From contig CAJTCL010000001.1 of NCBI GenBank assembly GCA_910575005.1, forward strand, positions 372,001 to 436,000: a stretch of DNA of 64,000 bases, in the 5' to 3' direction. This stretch comes from Lachnospiraceae bacterium. Its GTDB lineage: Bacteria; Bacillota; Clostridia; Lachnospirales; Lachnospiraceae. How positions within the stretch are numbered: position 1 is the first letter of the stretch; each line of letters opens with the position of its first letter. The notes under the pieces were generated by a model that saw nothing but the letters and a program-made list of their open reading frames with translations, did not search any database and was not told the DNA's origin. Below are positions 46,620-54,929 of the stretch, in pieces. Position numbers and translations under genes: made by a program.

Positions 46620-46645
46620 GCTTAGGAAATATAATTTCCTAAGCT
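46619..46645 (-). terminator. terminator of the tRNA-Glu/tRNA-Cys unit
   Basis: AGCTTAGGAAAT (46619-46630) and ATTTCCTAAGCT (46634-46645) form a perfect 12-bp stem with a 3-nt loop; in the minus direction TTTTTT follows. Confidence 0.9.
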
Positions 46646-46651
46646 CCGCTA

Positions 46652-46723
46652 AGGCGCAGACCGGATTTGAACCGGTGAATCAGGGTGTTGCAGACCCATG
46701 CCTTACCACTTGGCTACTGCGCC
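46652..46723 (-). tRNA. tRNA-Cys (anticodon GCA)
   Basis: Acceptor GGCGCAG/CTGCGCC, D-arm AGCCAAGTGGTAAGGC, anticodon loop CTGCAAC with GCA, T-arm ACCGGTTCAAATCCGGT, discriminator U as is usual for tRNA-Cys. Confidence 0.97.
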
Positions 46724-46841
46724 ATAATAAAAATACTACACAAACTACTTTCTATTCACAGAGAATCAATATTACTTCTCCATGTCGTCTTAACCTATTA
46801 TATTATAACAGAAACAAAAATATTCGTCAAGACTTTTTTAA

Positions 46842-46913
46842 TGACTCCTACGGGAATCGAACCCGTGTTACCGCCGTGAAAGGGCGATGTCTTAACCGCT
46901 TGACCAAGGAGCC
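46842..46913 (-). tRNA. tRNA-Glu (anticodon TTC)
   Basis: Acceptor GGCTCCT/AGGAGTC with one G-U pair, D-arm GGTCAAGCGGTTAAGAC, anticodon loop CTTTCAC with TTC, T-arm ACGGGTTCGATTCCCGT, discriminator A. Upstream of tRNA-Cys in the same unit. Confidence 0.97.
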
Positions 46914-47108
46914 ATACTTACTTCTTACCTGCCGCTCATCTAGCGACAGGTAAGATCATATCATATCTATTCTATTTTTGCAAGTATTTTTATAAAAATT
47001 TTCAACTTATTTCTTATCTTTTGTTTGCAATATATTTATAGCTTTGAGTTTCCCAATTTTTTATAACAGCCGATATTTATAGTACCTCAAATGATGAAAT
47101 TAAAAGAT

Positions 47109-48089
47109 TCAATTCATTGCATTTCCATCATCTTTACAAGACCAACGATCAGAGGAAACATCCAAATACAAAGCTGGCACACATACTTTATTGTAAGCAT
47201 CAATATAATCTCCATCTGGATGGACGAACCCGTAACTGCCCACATATACAGCATGAAACGTTGTGTAGCCTGACGAGCGCAGCCACCACCAGCCATTCCC
47301 TTGATATCTGTTTGAATTGGTATATGCACCCATTGCATGAGCATAATCTGTTACTTGTATCATATGTGTTAAAGATTCCATATCATATTTCTCACAAAAA
47401 CCATAGCCTGGATTTAACACTTCCTCCATCGAAAGCAGAAATACTTTGTCTTTTGTGTTACTCCCGCCTTCTGTCTCATATTCAGGATTAGCGTCATTCA
47501 CTATTGTCTGTTTGACAATTGCTTGTTGCTCATCACTGCTGAATGCAGTATCGTAAAAATCCTTATTCAGCCACTGTCGAATTGTGCTATTCTCCCAACT
47601 AATATCAGCGCCTGGTGTATGATAATCTTTACAATCTATTCCTTTATCTGCCATTAAAAAGATTGCATTTCCATCATTGTGCAGCACACGCCATTTTATG
47701 CTTTCCCATTTAAAATAGCGATATTTATGTTCTCCAAAATATTGATTATTATTCGTATCGCTTTTGCTAATTCTGCGATATTTGACATTATTTACCCAGG
47801 CATCTCCATTTTCATCATATGCAGCCTTGATAATTTCCGTGGTCAGCGCTTTCCCTGTCACTTCCTTCTGAGGATAGCTGCCAAAATAGACATAATGCCA
47901 ATCGGTATGATCCTCTGTGCCATAGTGATCCATAATACAGTGATGCACTGGATTTTTGGGGTAAGTTCTCTGAGTTTCTGCCTTCTGTCCTGCTGTCTTA
48001 GCCTGTATCAGACCTCCCTGCAGGACTAAAAATATTCCTATTGCAAGCAGCAGCGATATCAAAGCCTTTGTTGTTCTCGTTGTCTTCAT
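47109..48089 (-). CDS. secreted DUF6273 domain protein
   Basis: A 326-aa exported protein with a signal peptide (MKTTRTTKALISLLLAIGIFLV... cleavage near IQA-K). The mature part shows the DUF6273 layout: YVYFGSYPQ, IKWRVLHNDGNAIFLMADKGID, the WENSTIRQWLNKDFYDTAFS block, and WWLRSSGY near the C-terminus. The family is common in gut Firmicutes surface proteins and resembles formylglycine-enzyme/C-type-lectin-like folds by motif; function unknown. It follows the sigma/anti-sigma pair by 69 nt on the same strand and may belong to its regulon. Confidence 0.8.
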   Translation of the reverse strand: MKTTRTTKALISLLLAIGIFLVLQGGLIQAKTAGQKAETQRTYPKNPVHHCIMDHYGTEDHTDWHYVYFGSYPQKEVTGKALTTEIIKAAYDENGDAWVNNVKYRRISKSDTNNNQYFGEHKYRYFKWESIKWRVLHNDGNAIFLMADKGIDCKDYHTPGADISWENSTIRQWLNKDFYDTAFSSDEQQAIVKQTIVNDANPEYETEGGSNTKDKVFLLSMEEVLNPGYGFCEKYDMESLTHMIQVTDYAHAMGAYTNSNRYQGNGWWWLRSSGYTTFHAVYVGSYGFVHPDGDYIDAYNKVCVPALYLDVSSDRWSCKDDGNAMN

Positions 48090-48158
48090 CTCTGTTCCTC
48101 CTCTCTAGTCACTGCCTGCATTTCTGCTGTCAGTGACTATACCTTTGTCTTATGACAA

Positions 48159-49208
48159 TTATTCTAACGGCAATTCCACACCATCCATATAGACAGCTTC
48201 AATATCATCCACATTGATATAATTGGGAAAAGTAACATGAAAAACACTCCACTCCTCCCACTCCTCCATCAGTTGCTGGCCGCTCATCATTGATGAATGA
48301 TAGCACTCACGCACCCGTTCCTTTCCCGGCTCCTCTTCCAGTTCTTGTTCATTTAATAATTCCCCATTCACATCATAGACAGGAATCACTTGTGGTGTGG
48401 GATGAAATCCAGAACGATATACTGTCCCATCTTTCATAACAATATCTAAGGTGTTAAACGGCTCCTCATATTCTCGCCACCTCTGATCAAACTTCACCTT
48501 CCATCCAGTACCTGTAATCTTTGCTTTACTGCTGCAGCCTTCCAGGAATGACAGATCCATATACCTTGCTTTCATTTTACCGGTCGGCTCTAGAGTAAAG
48601 CTGCCAATCACCGGACAATTGCCTTCATAATGGCAAACATCAATGTACATCTTGTCAACGGGATCTCCCAACTTATTAAAAGCACCCTCTACATAATGAT
48701 ACTCCTCAAAATAAGTCTTATCCTTACTGACTACACGATCATAACTGCTAACAAACCTGCTTCGCTCTAAGACAATATATTTTTCGTTTATTTGTTCCTC
48801 ATCTAAAGGGGTTCCATCTAAAGAATCTATACGAAGAGTATAGATTGCCTCGGCATTTTCCTGATCATACCAGTAATATTCCAAAGTAAACTTCAGATTT
48901 TCATAAACGACTGATTCCCCAGACTCTCTGGCCCCATCCATAAGCTCCGCCATTTCTTCTACATTTTCATTTCCAAATAATACCGTAAACATTTCCAATG
49001 CATTCTTTCCTGTCTGTGCATAGCAAATACCATTTAAACTGAGGGCAACGGTCAGAATCGCTGCTACAACTGCTGCCACCTGTAATTTCCGTCTCTGTCC
49101 GCGCTGCTGCCTCTGATGCATTGCCTGTTCAATCAGTTTCAATCCTCTCTCATCTGACAACTTAACATTCTCCATTGCTTCTTCGTAAATATCGTGATTC
49201 AACTTCAT
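48159..49208 (-). CDS. anti-sigma factor-like membrane protein (DUF4179 type)
   Basis: A 349-aa protein. The cytoplasmic N-terminus (1-43, MKLNHDIYEEAMENVKLSDERGLKLIEQAM) would bind the sigma factor. A single membrane helix (about 44-65) follows, then a large extracellular domain. The ATG at 49208 has GGGAG 8 nt upstream. The gene overlaps the sigma factor gene by 47 nt, an unusually long overlap that favours coupled, balanced synthesis. The extracellular signal is unknown. Confidence 0.8.
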   Translation of the reverse strand: MKLNHDIYEEAMENVKLSDERGLKLIEQAMHQRQQRGQRRKLQVAAVVAAILTVALSLNGICYAQTGKNALEMFTVLFGNENVEEMAELMDGARESGESVVYENLKFTLEYYWYDQENAEAIYTLRIDSLDGTPLDEEQINEKYIVLERSRFVSSYDRVVSKDKTYFEEYHYVEGAFNKLGDPVDKMYIDVCHYEGNCPVIGSFTLEPTGKMKARYMDLSFLEGCSSKAKITGTGWKVKFDQRWREYEEPFNTLDIVMKDGTVYRSGFHPTPQVIPVYDVNGELLNEQELEEEPGKERVRECYHSSMMSGQQLMEEWEEWSVFHVTFPNYINVDDIEAVYMDGVELPLE

Positions 49209-49701
49209 TTTTCTCGCTCCCTTCCATTTTTTGTTTAATTTTTTCTCTCCCGCGCTGCAATTGTGTCTGAATAGCGCTTTCTGTCCGATGCAGCAGGCGC
49301 GCAATCTCACGCACAGAATATTCTTCATAATAATACAAATGGATTGGTACACGGTATTTCTCTGGCAATGACAAAATTGCCTCTCTTAATTCATCAAACA
49401 CATCACCTCCTGCATCGGGAATCTCATCATCACTGTCCCACTCTTCCAGTCTGACAATATCTCGATTCCATTTTGCTTTTAACAGATCCTTACAAACATT
49501 GATTGTCGTTCTAATAAACCATGCTTTCTCATGTTCTGCTGTTTTAAATTGAGGATTGTTTACCATAAACTTATAAAAAACTTCTTGAAACGCATCTTCT
49601 GCCTGGCTTACACTTTTACAATAGGAGTATGCCAGCTTAAAGATAGTATCTTTATGTTTATGATAACATTCCAATACCCTGTTTTTATCTGTGCATTTCA
49701 T
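49162..49701 (-). CDS. ECF-type RNA polymerase sigma factor
   Basis: A 179-aa sigma-70 family protein. Region 2 is ECYHKHKDTIFKLAYSYCKSVSQAEDAFQEVF (about 10-42), with KAWFIRTTINVCKDLLK after it. Region 4 is ILSLPEKYRVPIHLYYYEEYSVREIARLL (about 110-140), with the recognition helix TESAIQTQLQRGREK. AGGAGGT lies before the ATG. Forms a pair with the overlapping anti-sigma gene. Confidence 0.93.
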   Translation of the reverse strand: MKCTDKNRVLECYHKHKDTIFKLAYSYCKSVSQAEDAFQEVFYKFMVNNPQFKTAEHEKAWFIRTTINVCKDLLKAKWNRDIVRLEEWDSDDEIPDAGGDVFDELREAILSLPEKYRVPIHLYYYEEYSVREIARLLHRTESAIQTQLQRGREKIKQKMEGSEKNEVESRYLRRSNGEC

Positions 49702-49766
49702 AAACCTGTACCTCCTATATTAAGAAAACGATTTAAAATACAGATATATCACAGAGAAGAACAAAG

Positions 49767-49893
49767 AATCCTGCAAAGCAGGATTCCCCGCCTGCGGCGG
49801 GTCGCTTTTGCGACATATTTCATTTCCGCCGCAGCGCGATCATTGTTTTTTATCTTATAGGAAATCCAGAGGAATTTCCTATAAGATAAAAAA
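49767..49893. repeat. cluster of four perfect hairpins
   Basis: In order: AATCCTGC-aaa-GCAGGATT (49767-49785), CCCGCC-tgc-GGCGGG (49787-49801), GTCGC-tttt-GCGAC (49801-49814), then a perfect 20-bp inverted repeat, TTTTTTATCTTATAGGAAAT / ATTTCCTATAAGATAAAAAA (49846-49865 and 49874-49893) with an 8-nt loop. The first part is GC-rich in AT-rich surroundings. There is no coding potential. Part of it recurs at 46592. Confidence 0.8.
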
Positions 49894-49919
49894 ATCTCCT
49901 GACTGTAATTCAGGAGATT
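49893..49919 (-). terminator. terminator of the second MATE gene
   Basis: AATCTCCTGA and TCAGGAGATT form a perfect 10-bp stem around 7 nt, followed on the minus strand by seven T. The stem includes the gene's own stop codon. Confidence 0.85.
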
Positions 49920-51250
49920 TCATTCCTTTGCCTGCGCTTGTGCCAGACAAAAGCTACTACACAAATAATAACAGAAAATAGGGAACCGCCAGGAGCAGCA
50001 ATCCCCATAGGGAATAATGTATCAGTAAAATATTTGGATGCCAGATATGCCCCTGGAATACGCACAAAAATAATAGAAAGTGAATTATGTAGAAACGAAA
50101 TCCCTGATATTCCATAAGCGCAAAAAAAGCCGCTGAAACAAAAATGTATTCCAGCAAACATACAATCCCAGATATAACCCTTTAAATATTGGCTTCCCAA
50201 TAAAATCACTTCAATATCATTTGTAAATATTCCCACTGTTGGCTGGCTGATAAACTGTACCAAGACAGATACCACTAAGCCAAAACCTGCTGCCATATAA
50301 ACGGCATACTTCAAAGTCAATTCAGCGCGACTATGTTTGCCCGCCCCAATATTTTGAGCACAAAGAGCAGAAACAGTAGAAAGCATGGTAGAGGGTACTA
50401 AAAACGCAATCCCAATTATCTTTTCCACAATACCCACAGCGGCCGCATCATTTAAACCTCTGCGGTTGGCAATCACAGTAATCACTATAAAAGCAATCTG
50501 GATAAATCCATCCTGCAACGCAACTGGAATCCCGATCTTCAAAACCTGTTCCATGATCTTTGATTGCGGCTTAAAATGTGCTCTTTTAAGCGATAATCCC
50601 ATATCTTTCTTGCGAATCACCCTCACAGCAACGATAACACTAAACGTCTGTGCTAATGTTGTCCCAAGTGCAGCTCCTGCTGCTCCAAACTCAAAAGCTC
50701 CAATAAATAAATAATCTAATACAATATTTGCACCGCAAGCCACTGCGATAAAATACATCGGGCTTTTAGAATCCCCTAACCCGCGAAAAATAGAACTGAT
50801 TATATTATATGCGGTTATAAATGGGATTCCCAAAAAACAAATCATCAGATAACTCACTGTGCCCCGTGCAGCCTCCGCAGGGGTAGACATCACCATTACA
50901 ATTGGTCTTACCAAAAGAAGTAACGCTATGGTGAGGACAATAGAGATACCCATAAACAAAGAGATCGTATTTCCAACGGCAAAGGCCGCCTGTTTGGGCT
51001 GCCTAGCTCCAATTGCTTTGCCAATAGTCACAGTGGCTCCCATAGCCAGGCCGACAATCATAACTGTCAGCATATGCATTACCTGGCTACCAATCGAAAC
51101 CGCTGTAATACTGTCCACACCATTAAACTGACCAACGATAAACAGATCTGCCATACCATATAGAGTTTGCAGAAAATAAGATAACAGATATGGCAATGAA
51201 AAATATATAATATTTTGAAACACACTGCCAGTAGTCAAATTCTTTTGCAT
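49910..51250 (-). CDS. MATE family efflux transporter
   Basis: A 446-aa membrane protein with twelve helices: SVFQNIIYFSLPYLLSYFLQTLYGMADLFIVGQFNG at the start and GMGATVTIGKAIGAR-like loop (here LAMGATVTIGKAIGARQP). It is distinct in sequence from the MATE protein at 33675. The ATG at 51250 (MQKNLTTGSVF) is preferred, with AGGTGG upstream; the longer frame adds 22 atypical residues. Lies downstream of nagA on the same strand, but no link in function is clear. Confidence 0.9.
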   Translation of the reverse strand: MQKNLTTGSVFQNIIYFSLPYLLSYFLQTLYGMADLFIVGQFNGVDSITAVSIGSQVMHMLTVMIVGLAMGATVTIGKAIGARQPKQAAFAVGNTISLFMGISIVLTIALLLLVRPIVMVMSTPAEAARGTVSYLMICFLGIPFITAYNIISSIFRGLGDSKSPMYFIAVACGANIVLDYLFIGAFEFGAAGAALGTTLAQTFSVIVAVRVIRKKDMGLSLKRAHFKPQSKIMEQVLKIGIPVALQDGFIQIAFIVITVIANRRGLNDAAAVGIVEKIIGIAFLVPSTMLSTVSALCAQNIGAGKHSRAELTLKYAVYMAAGFGLVVSVLVQFISQPTVGIFTNDIEVILLGSQYLKGYIWDCMFAGIHFCFSGFFCAYGISGISFLHNSLSIIFVRIPGAYLASKYFTDTLFPMGIAAPGGSLFSVIICVVAFVWHKRRQRNEIS

Positions 51251-51336
51251 CTCTATATCCACCTGCTTTCCATATTTATTATCATGTTCAAAACGCCAAA
51301 CATTTGGCTGCGGCATGCGGGTTGTTCTTATTCTAT

Positions 51337-52494
51337 TTACAAATCCACGCGTTTTCCATCTTTAAAGACCATCTTCAAATTTAATTCCGAATCCAATAAT
51401 ACCAGATCTGCCTTCTTCCCCGGACTAATAGAACCATAGTCTTTGTATTCTCCTAATGCTTTTGCTGGATTCATCGTTGCACAAGCAACTGCTGTTTCCA
51501 AAGGAATGCCCATCTTTTTGACTGCCGTTCTCATACAATCCATCAGGTTGGTTGCCGAACCAGCCAACGCTCCATTGGAGACAAGTGCCGCACGATTTCC
51601 CACAACTTCTACCTCAAGCCCGCCAAGCAGGTACTTTCCGTCTGGCATTCCTGTGGCACGCATACTGTCACTGATCAGTATCATACGATCATCTCCCATC
51701 ATTCGGAACGTTGCCCGAACAACGGAAGGATGAATATGCACACCATCACAAATTAACTCGGCATTTACATGAGGACTGTCTGCCACCGCTCCCACTACCC
51801 CTGGCATTCGATGTGTAAAGGGAGGCATCGCATTATATAGATGAACTGCATGATTAGCTCCAGCATCAAAAGCCGCCTTTGCGGTATCATAATCTGCATT
51901 GGTATGAGCGAGGGAAAGATTTACCTTGTGCTTCATGCCCTGAATCACTTGCAGTGCATTGTCATTTTTTTCTGGCGCAATGCCGATAAATTTTACCAGA
52001 CCTTCTGAGGCATCCAGAAACTGCTGACAAATCTCCAGATTACAACAAATAATATTGCGTTCATCCTGGGCACCCTTCTTTTCTACACTGATAAAAGGAC
52101 CTTCCATATTGATACCCAACAAATCCGCTCCAGGCAATTGTTCTTGTGCCGCCATCTTTTTATAAGAAGCCGCCACCGATAAAATATGTGTCAGTTCTTC
52201 TAGCGGAAGAGTCATTGTTGCTGGCGCAATGCCTGTCACGCCCACAGAGGCCTCATATTTGGTAATTTCGGCAATCGCCTCTTTGGTTCCATCGCAAAAA
52301 TCATATCCCTTGCAGCCGTGGAAATGAATGTCAATCAGACCAGGAATCGCATAACAGCCTTCCCCATCTATCACTTCTTGACTCTTATCTTCTGTAATCT
52401 GAGCTGATTCCTGAAATCGTCCATTGCCAATGACAATCTCGCCTTCCTGAAACAATTTTTCTTCCGTGTAAACTTTCACATTTTTAATAATCAT
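51337..52494 (-). CDS. nagA: N-acetylglucosamine-6-phosphate deacetylase
   Basis: A 385-aa amidohydrolase that removes acetate from GlcNAc-6-P. Metal ligands H57 and H59 are in GLIDIHFHGCKGYDF; later motifs are GINMEGPFIS, SLAHTNADYDTA, NHAVHLYNAMPPFTHR and LISDSMRATGMPDG. It overlaps the rpiR gene by 11 nt. In the cluster it feeds nagB with glucosamine-6-P. Confidence 0.95.
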   Translation of the reverse strand: MIIKNVKVYTEEKLFQEGEIVIGNGRFQESAQITEDKSQEVIDGEGCYAIPGLIDIHFHGCKGYDFCDGTKEAIAEITKYEASVGVTGIAPATMTLPLEELTHILSVAASYKKMAAQEQLPGADLLGINMEGPFISVEKKGAQDERNIICCNLEICQQFLDASEGLVKFIGIAPEKNDNALQVIQGMKHKVNLSLAHTNADYDTAKAAFDAGANHAVHLYNAMPPFTHRMPGVVGAVADSPHVNAELICDGVHIHPSVVRATFRMMGDDRMILISDSMRATGMPDGKYLLGGLEVEVVGNRAALVSNGALAGSATNLMDCMRTAVKKMGIPLETAVACATMNPAKALGEYKDYGSISPGKKADLVLLDSELNLKMVFKDGKRVDL

Positions 52495-53314
52495 TATTTT
52501 TTACTCCTTCCAATGCCCGTAACGTATGATCGTGAAATGTTTCCTTTTTATATTTATCCTGTTGTAAATAGCAGGCATAAATAATATCCAACATCACTAA
52601 AACTGGAAATTGCGGAGAAATCACATTGCCATGATTGAGATGCTTTAAAGAAGGAACCAAAACCACTTCATCACAAAATTCATCAAATTCAGGTTTATTG
52701 TTGGCAGTGATCAACACCGCCTTAGCCCCCCTTTTATAAGATTCTCTCAGAAAATACAATACCTCTTCCCGCTCTCCGCTGATACTAATTCCAAAGATCA
52801 GACTTCTATTATTACGAAATACCGTCTGCATCCGCATAATATCCGTATCTTTGATCGAATTAATATCCACACCAACTCTCATAAAACGCATTTCCATTTC
52901 ATCTGAGGCAAATCCAGAACTTCCCATCCCACATACAAAAACTCTCTCTGCTTTATTCAAATATTTTGCAATTCTGCCTATCTGTACCTCATCCATCAAG
53001 CTATAAGTCTTATTCAAAAGTTCCTGATAGGCATTGAGTACCATTCTAGTATTACCTGTAATAGATTCCTGTTTCTCCACAAAGGTTTTCTCATACTGAT
53101 AGACAAATTCCCGATAACCCCGATAACCGCATTTTTTCGCAAACCGTGACAGGGAGGCCTCCGATACAAACAGTTTTTCTGCAACCGATTTTGCAGAAAA
53201 ATCTACTTTCTTACGATTTTTTATGAAAAAATCTGCAATGTTTTTCTCTACTGTTGTAAAATTATCATAATTCGTCTCTATCATTGGGACTACTGATTTT
53301 ACATAATATTCCAT
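52484..53314 (-). CDS. RpiR family regulator of the nan/nag cluster
   Basis: A 276-aa regulator: an N-terminal HTH_6 domain (about 1-75, KSVAEKLFVSEASLSRFAKKCGYRGYREF) and a SIS sugar-phosphate-binding domain (about 125-250, AERVFVCGMGSSGFASDEMEMR). RpiR proteins with this layout control sialic acid genes in several bacteria, sensing ManNAc-6-P or GlcN-6-P. Its position inside the nan/nag operon supports that role here. Confidence 0.9.
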   Translation of the reverse strand: MEYYVKSVVPMIETNYDNFTTVEKNIADFFIKNRKKVDFSAKSVAEKLFVSEASLSRFAKKCGYRGYREFVYQYEKTFVEKQESITGNTRMVLNAYQELLNKTYSLMDEVQIGRIAKYLNKAERVFVCGMGSSGFASDEMEMRFMRVGVDINSIKDTDIMRMQTVFRNNRSLIFGISISGEREEVLYFLRESYKRGAKAVLITANNKPEFDEFCDEVVLVPSLKHLNHGNVISPQFPVLVMLDIIYACYLQQDKYKKETFHDHTLRALEGVKNNDY

Positions 53315-53416
53315 TTTGCTCTCACCCTTTCCCTGTCACGATTCTTAAGTAAAATATGTGCTGGTAATTCTATGACTCAGCAATTCATCTTCTGTTCTGC
53401 AAATTCATTTCATTCA

Positions 53417-54307
53417 TTACAGAACATCTGCTCTGTGATGAATGAAATGATAAAAAGCTCCTAACATGCCAGCATCATTCCGATGTTTGGCAAATTCAAG
53501 TCTGGTATGGGCAGCAATCTCTGGAAGCAGATATGCTGCAATGGATGCCTCTATTTTCTCTCTCAAATATTGCTCCTGAGCCATAATCCCGCCGCCTAAT
53601 ACCACAACTTCTGGATTCACTACATAACAGATATTGGAAATTCCCTGTCCAAGTGTGTCTGACATCTCTTCAATGGCTTGTATACATAGGTCATCGCCCT
53701 CTTTTGCAGCTTCAAAGATACGATACCCATTCCAACGTTCTCTGGGTTCCTTCTTCCAATCTGCCACCTTTTTGGTGAGAATGCTCGCTGCTCCCAAAGA
53801 CTGAAAGTCTCCGCCCTGTATATTCATATAGCCCACTTCACAAGCACTGCCGCTAAAACCGCGGAAAATCTCTCCATCTATGACAATACTGCCGCCAATT
53901 CCTGTTCCAACAGTAAGCATCACTGCAATCTTGCTGCCCGCTGAGGCCCCAGAGTAATACTCTGCAAGGCCAGCACAGTTGACATCATTTTCTACTTCAC
54001 AGGGAATTTGAAATTTGTCCTCTAAGACTCTTTTATACTCTGTTCCTGTATAATCAGGAATCAGCGGTGCTGCATATGTGATAATTCCTTTTTCTGTGTC
54101 TACGATACCAGCCGTGGAGATACAGATGCCACAGAGATTTTCCTGCATCCTATGCTGTTCTACAATTTTTTCTACTTTATTTAAAATTGCTGAACCGCCC
54201 TTATGTGCTTCTGTATCTATCACATTCCTGCTTAAGATTTCACCATCTTCCCGAATCATTCCATACTTGATTGCCGTCCCGCCTATATCAACACTGATAT
54301 ACTTCTT
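53417..54307 (-). CDS. nanK: ROK family kinase, probable N-acetylmannosamine kinase
   Basis: A 296-aa sugar kinase. The ATP site is seen as VDIGGTAIKYGM, catalytic region ENDVNCAGLAEYY, and TVGTGIGGSIVIDG. It lacks the usual CxCGxxGC zinc-binding cluster of ROK proteins (the region reads EVGYMNIQGGDFQSLGAAS), a feature of some firmicute members. The ATG at 54307 starts directly before the conserved MKKYISVDIGG; its ribosome site is weak. The context of nanA and nanE makes ManNAc the likely substrate. Confidence 0.85.
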   Translation of the reverse strand, partial: KKYISVDIGGTAIKYGMIREDGEILSRNVIDTEAHKGGSAILNKVEKIVEQHRMQENLCGICISTAGIVDTEKGIITYAAPLIPDYTGTEYKRVLEDKFQIPCEVENDVNCAGLAEYYSGASAGSKIAVMLTVGTGIGGSIVIDGEIFRGFSGSACEVGYMNIQGGDFQSLGAASILTKKVADWKKEPRERWNGYRIFEAAKEGDDLCIQAIEEMSDTLGQGISNICYVVNPEVVVLGGGIMAQEQYLREKIEASIAAYLLPEIAAHTRLEFAKHRNDAGMLGAFYHFIHHRADVL

Positions 54308-54363
54308 CATATTCGTTCTCTGCCTGTCTTTCATTATAATATATTGTCGTATGGTCTGCAATG

Positions 54364-54813
54364 TCAGATCTTCACTTTAAAGATTGCCTTCTTCACATTT
54401 TCTGGCTGCTTAACTGCCACGGCAGTGCGATGTGCATCATTGGGATAACATACCAGAAAATCTCCTGATCTTAAAGTTACGCCACCAGCCTTCTCCCCTT
54501 CCATCGGCAGAAAATCGTCTTTTTTTATATACTCTTTTAACTGCATATTATTGATAAAATTGACATCAATCTGTTCTTGCCCCTGAAGCATTAAATGTAC
54601 ATCCAAGTAATCCTTATGTGCTTCCCAAAAACGATTTTCAGGTGTTGTTGTAGTATACTCTACAATATTTACAAAAAATCTGTCCTCGTCAATCTCATGA
54701 CATCCTTTTTCATAAGAAACCAGATCATGCTCTTTCGCATATGAAAAGCATTCTTTTATGGACTCTTCCAAAAATGAAAATTCCTCTAAATGATTGATAT
54801 TTCCAAAAATCAT
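54364..54813 (-). CDS. YhcH/YjgK/YiaL family protein
   Basis: A 149-aa DUF386 cupin-like protein with HKDYLDVHLMLQGQEQIDV and GDFLVCYPNDAHRTAVAV, whose His and Glu residues bind a metal. Relatives are encoded in sialic acid operons and are proposed to act as sugar anomerases. AAGGAGGAG precedes the ATG. Confidence 0.9.
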   Translation of the reverse strand: MIFGNINHLEEFSFLEESIKECFSYAKEHDLVSYEKGCHEIDEDRFFVNIVEYTTTTPENRFWEAHKDYLDVHLMLQGQEQIDVNFINNMQLKEYIKKDDFLPMEGEKAGGVTLRSGDFLVCYPNDAHRTAVAVKQPENVKKAIFKVKI

Positions 54814-54929
54814 ATAAATTCTCCTCCTTAATGTGTATTTTTAAAGTACTTTATGAACAATTAAAATTTGAGTATCAAAAGGCAGCCTCACACTACCTTT
54901 TGATACTTATTTTCTACATCAACAATGGT

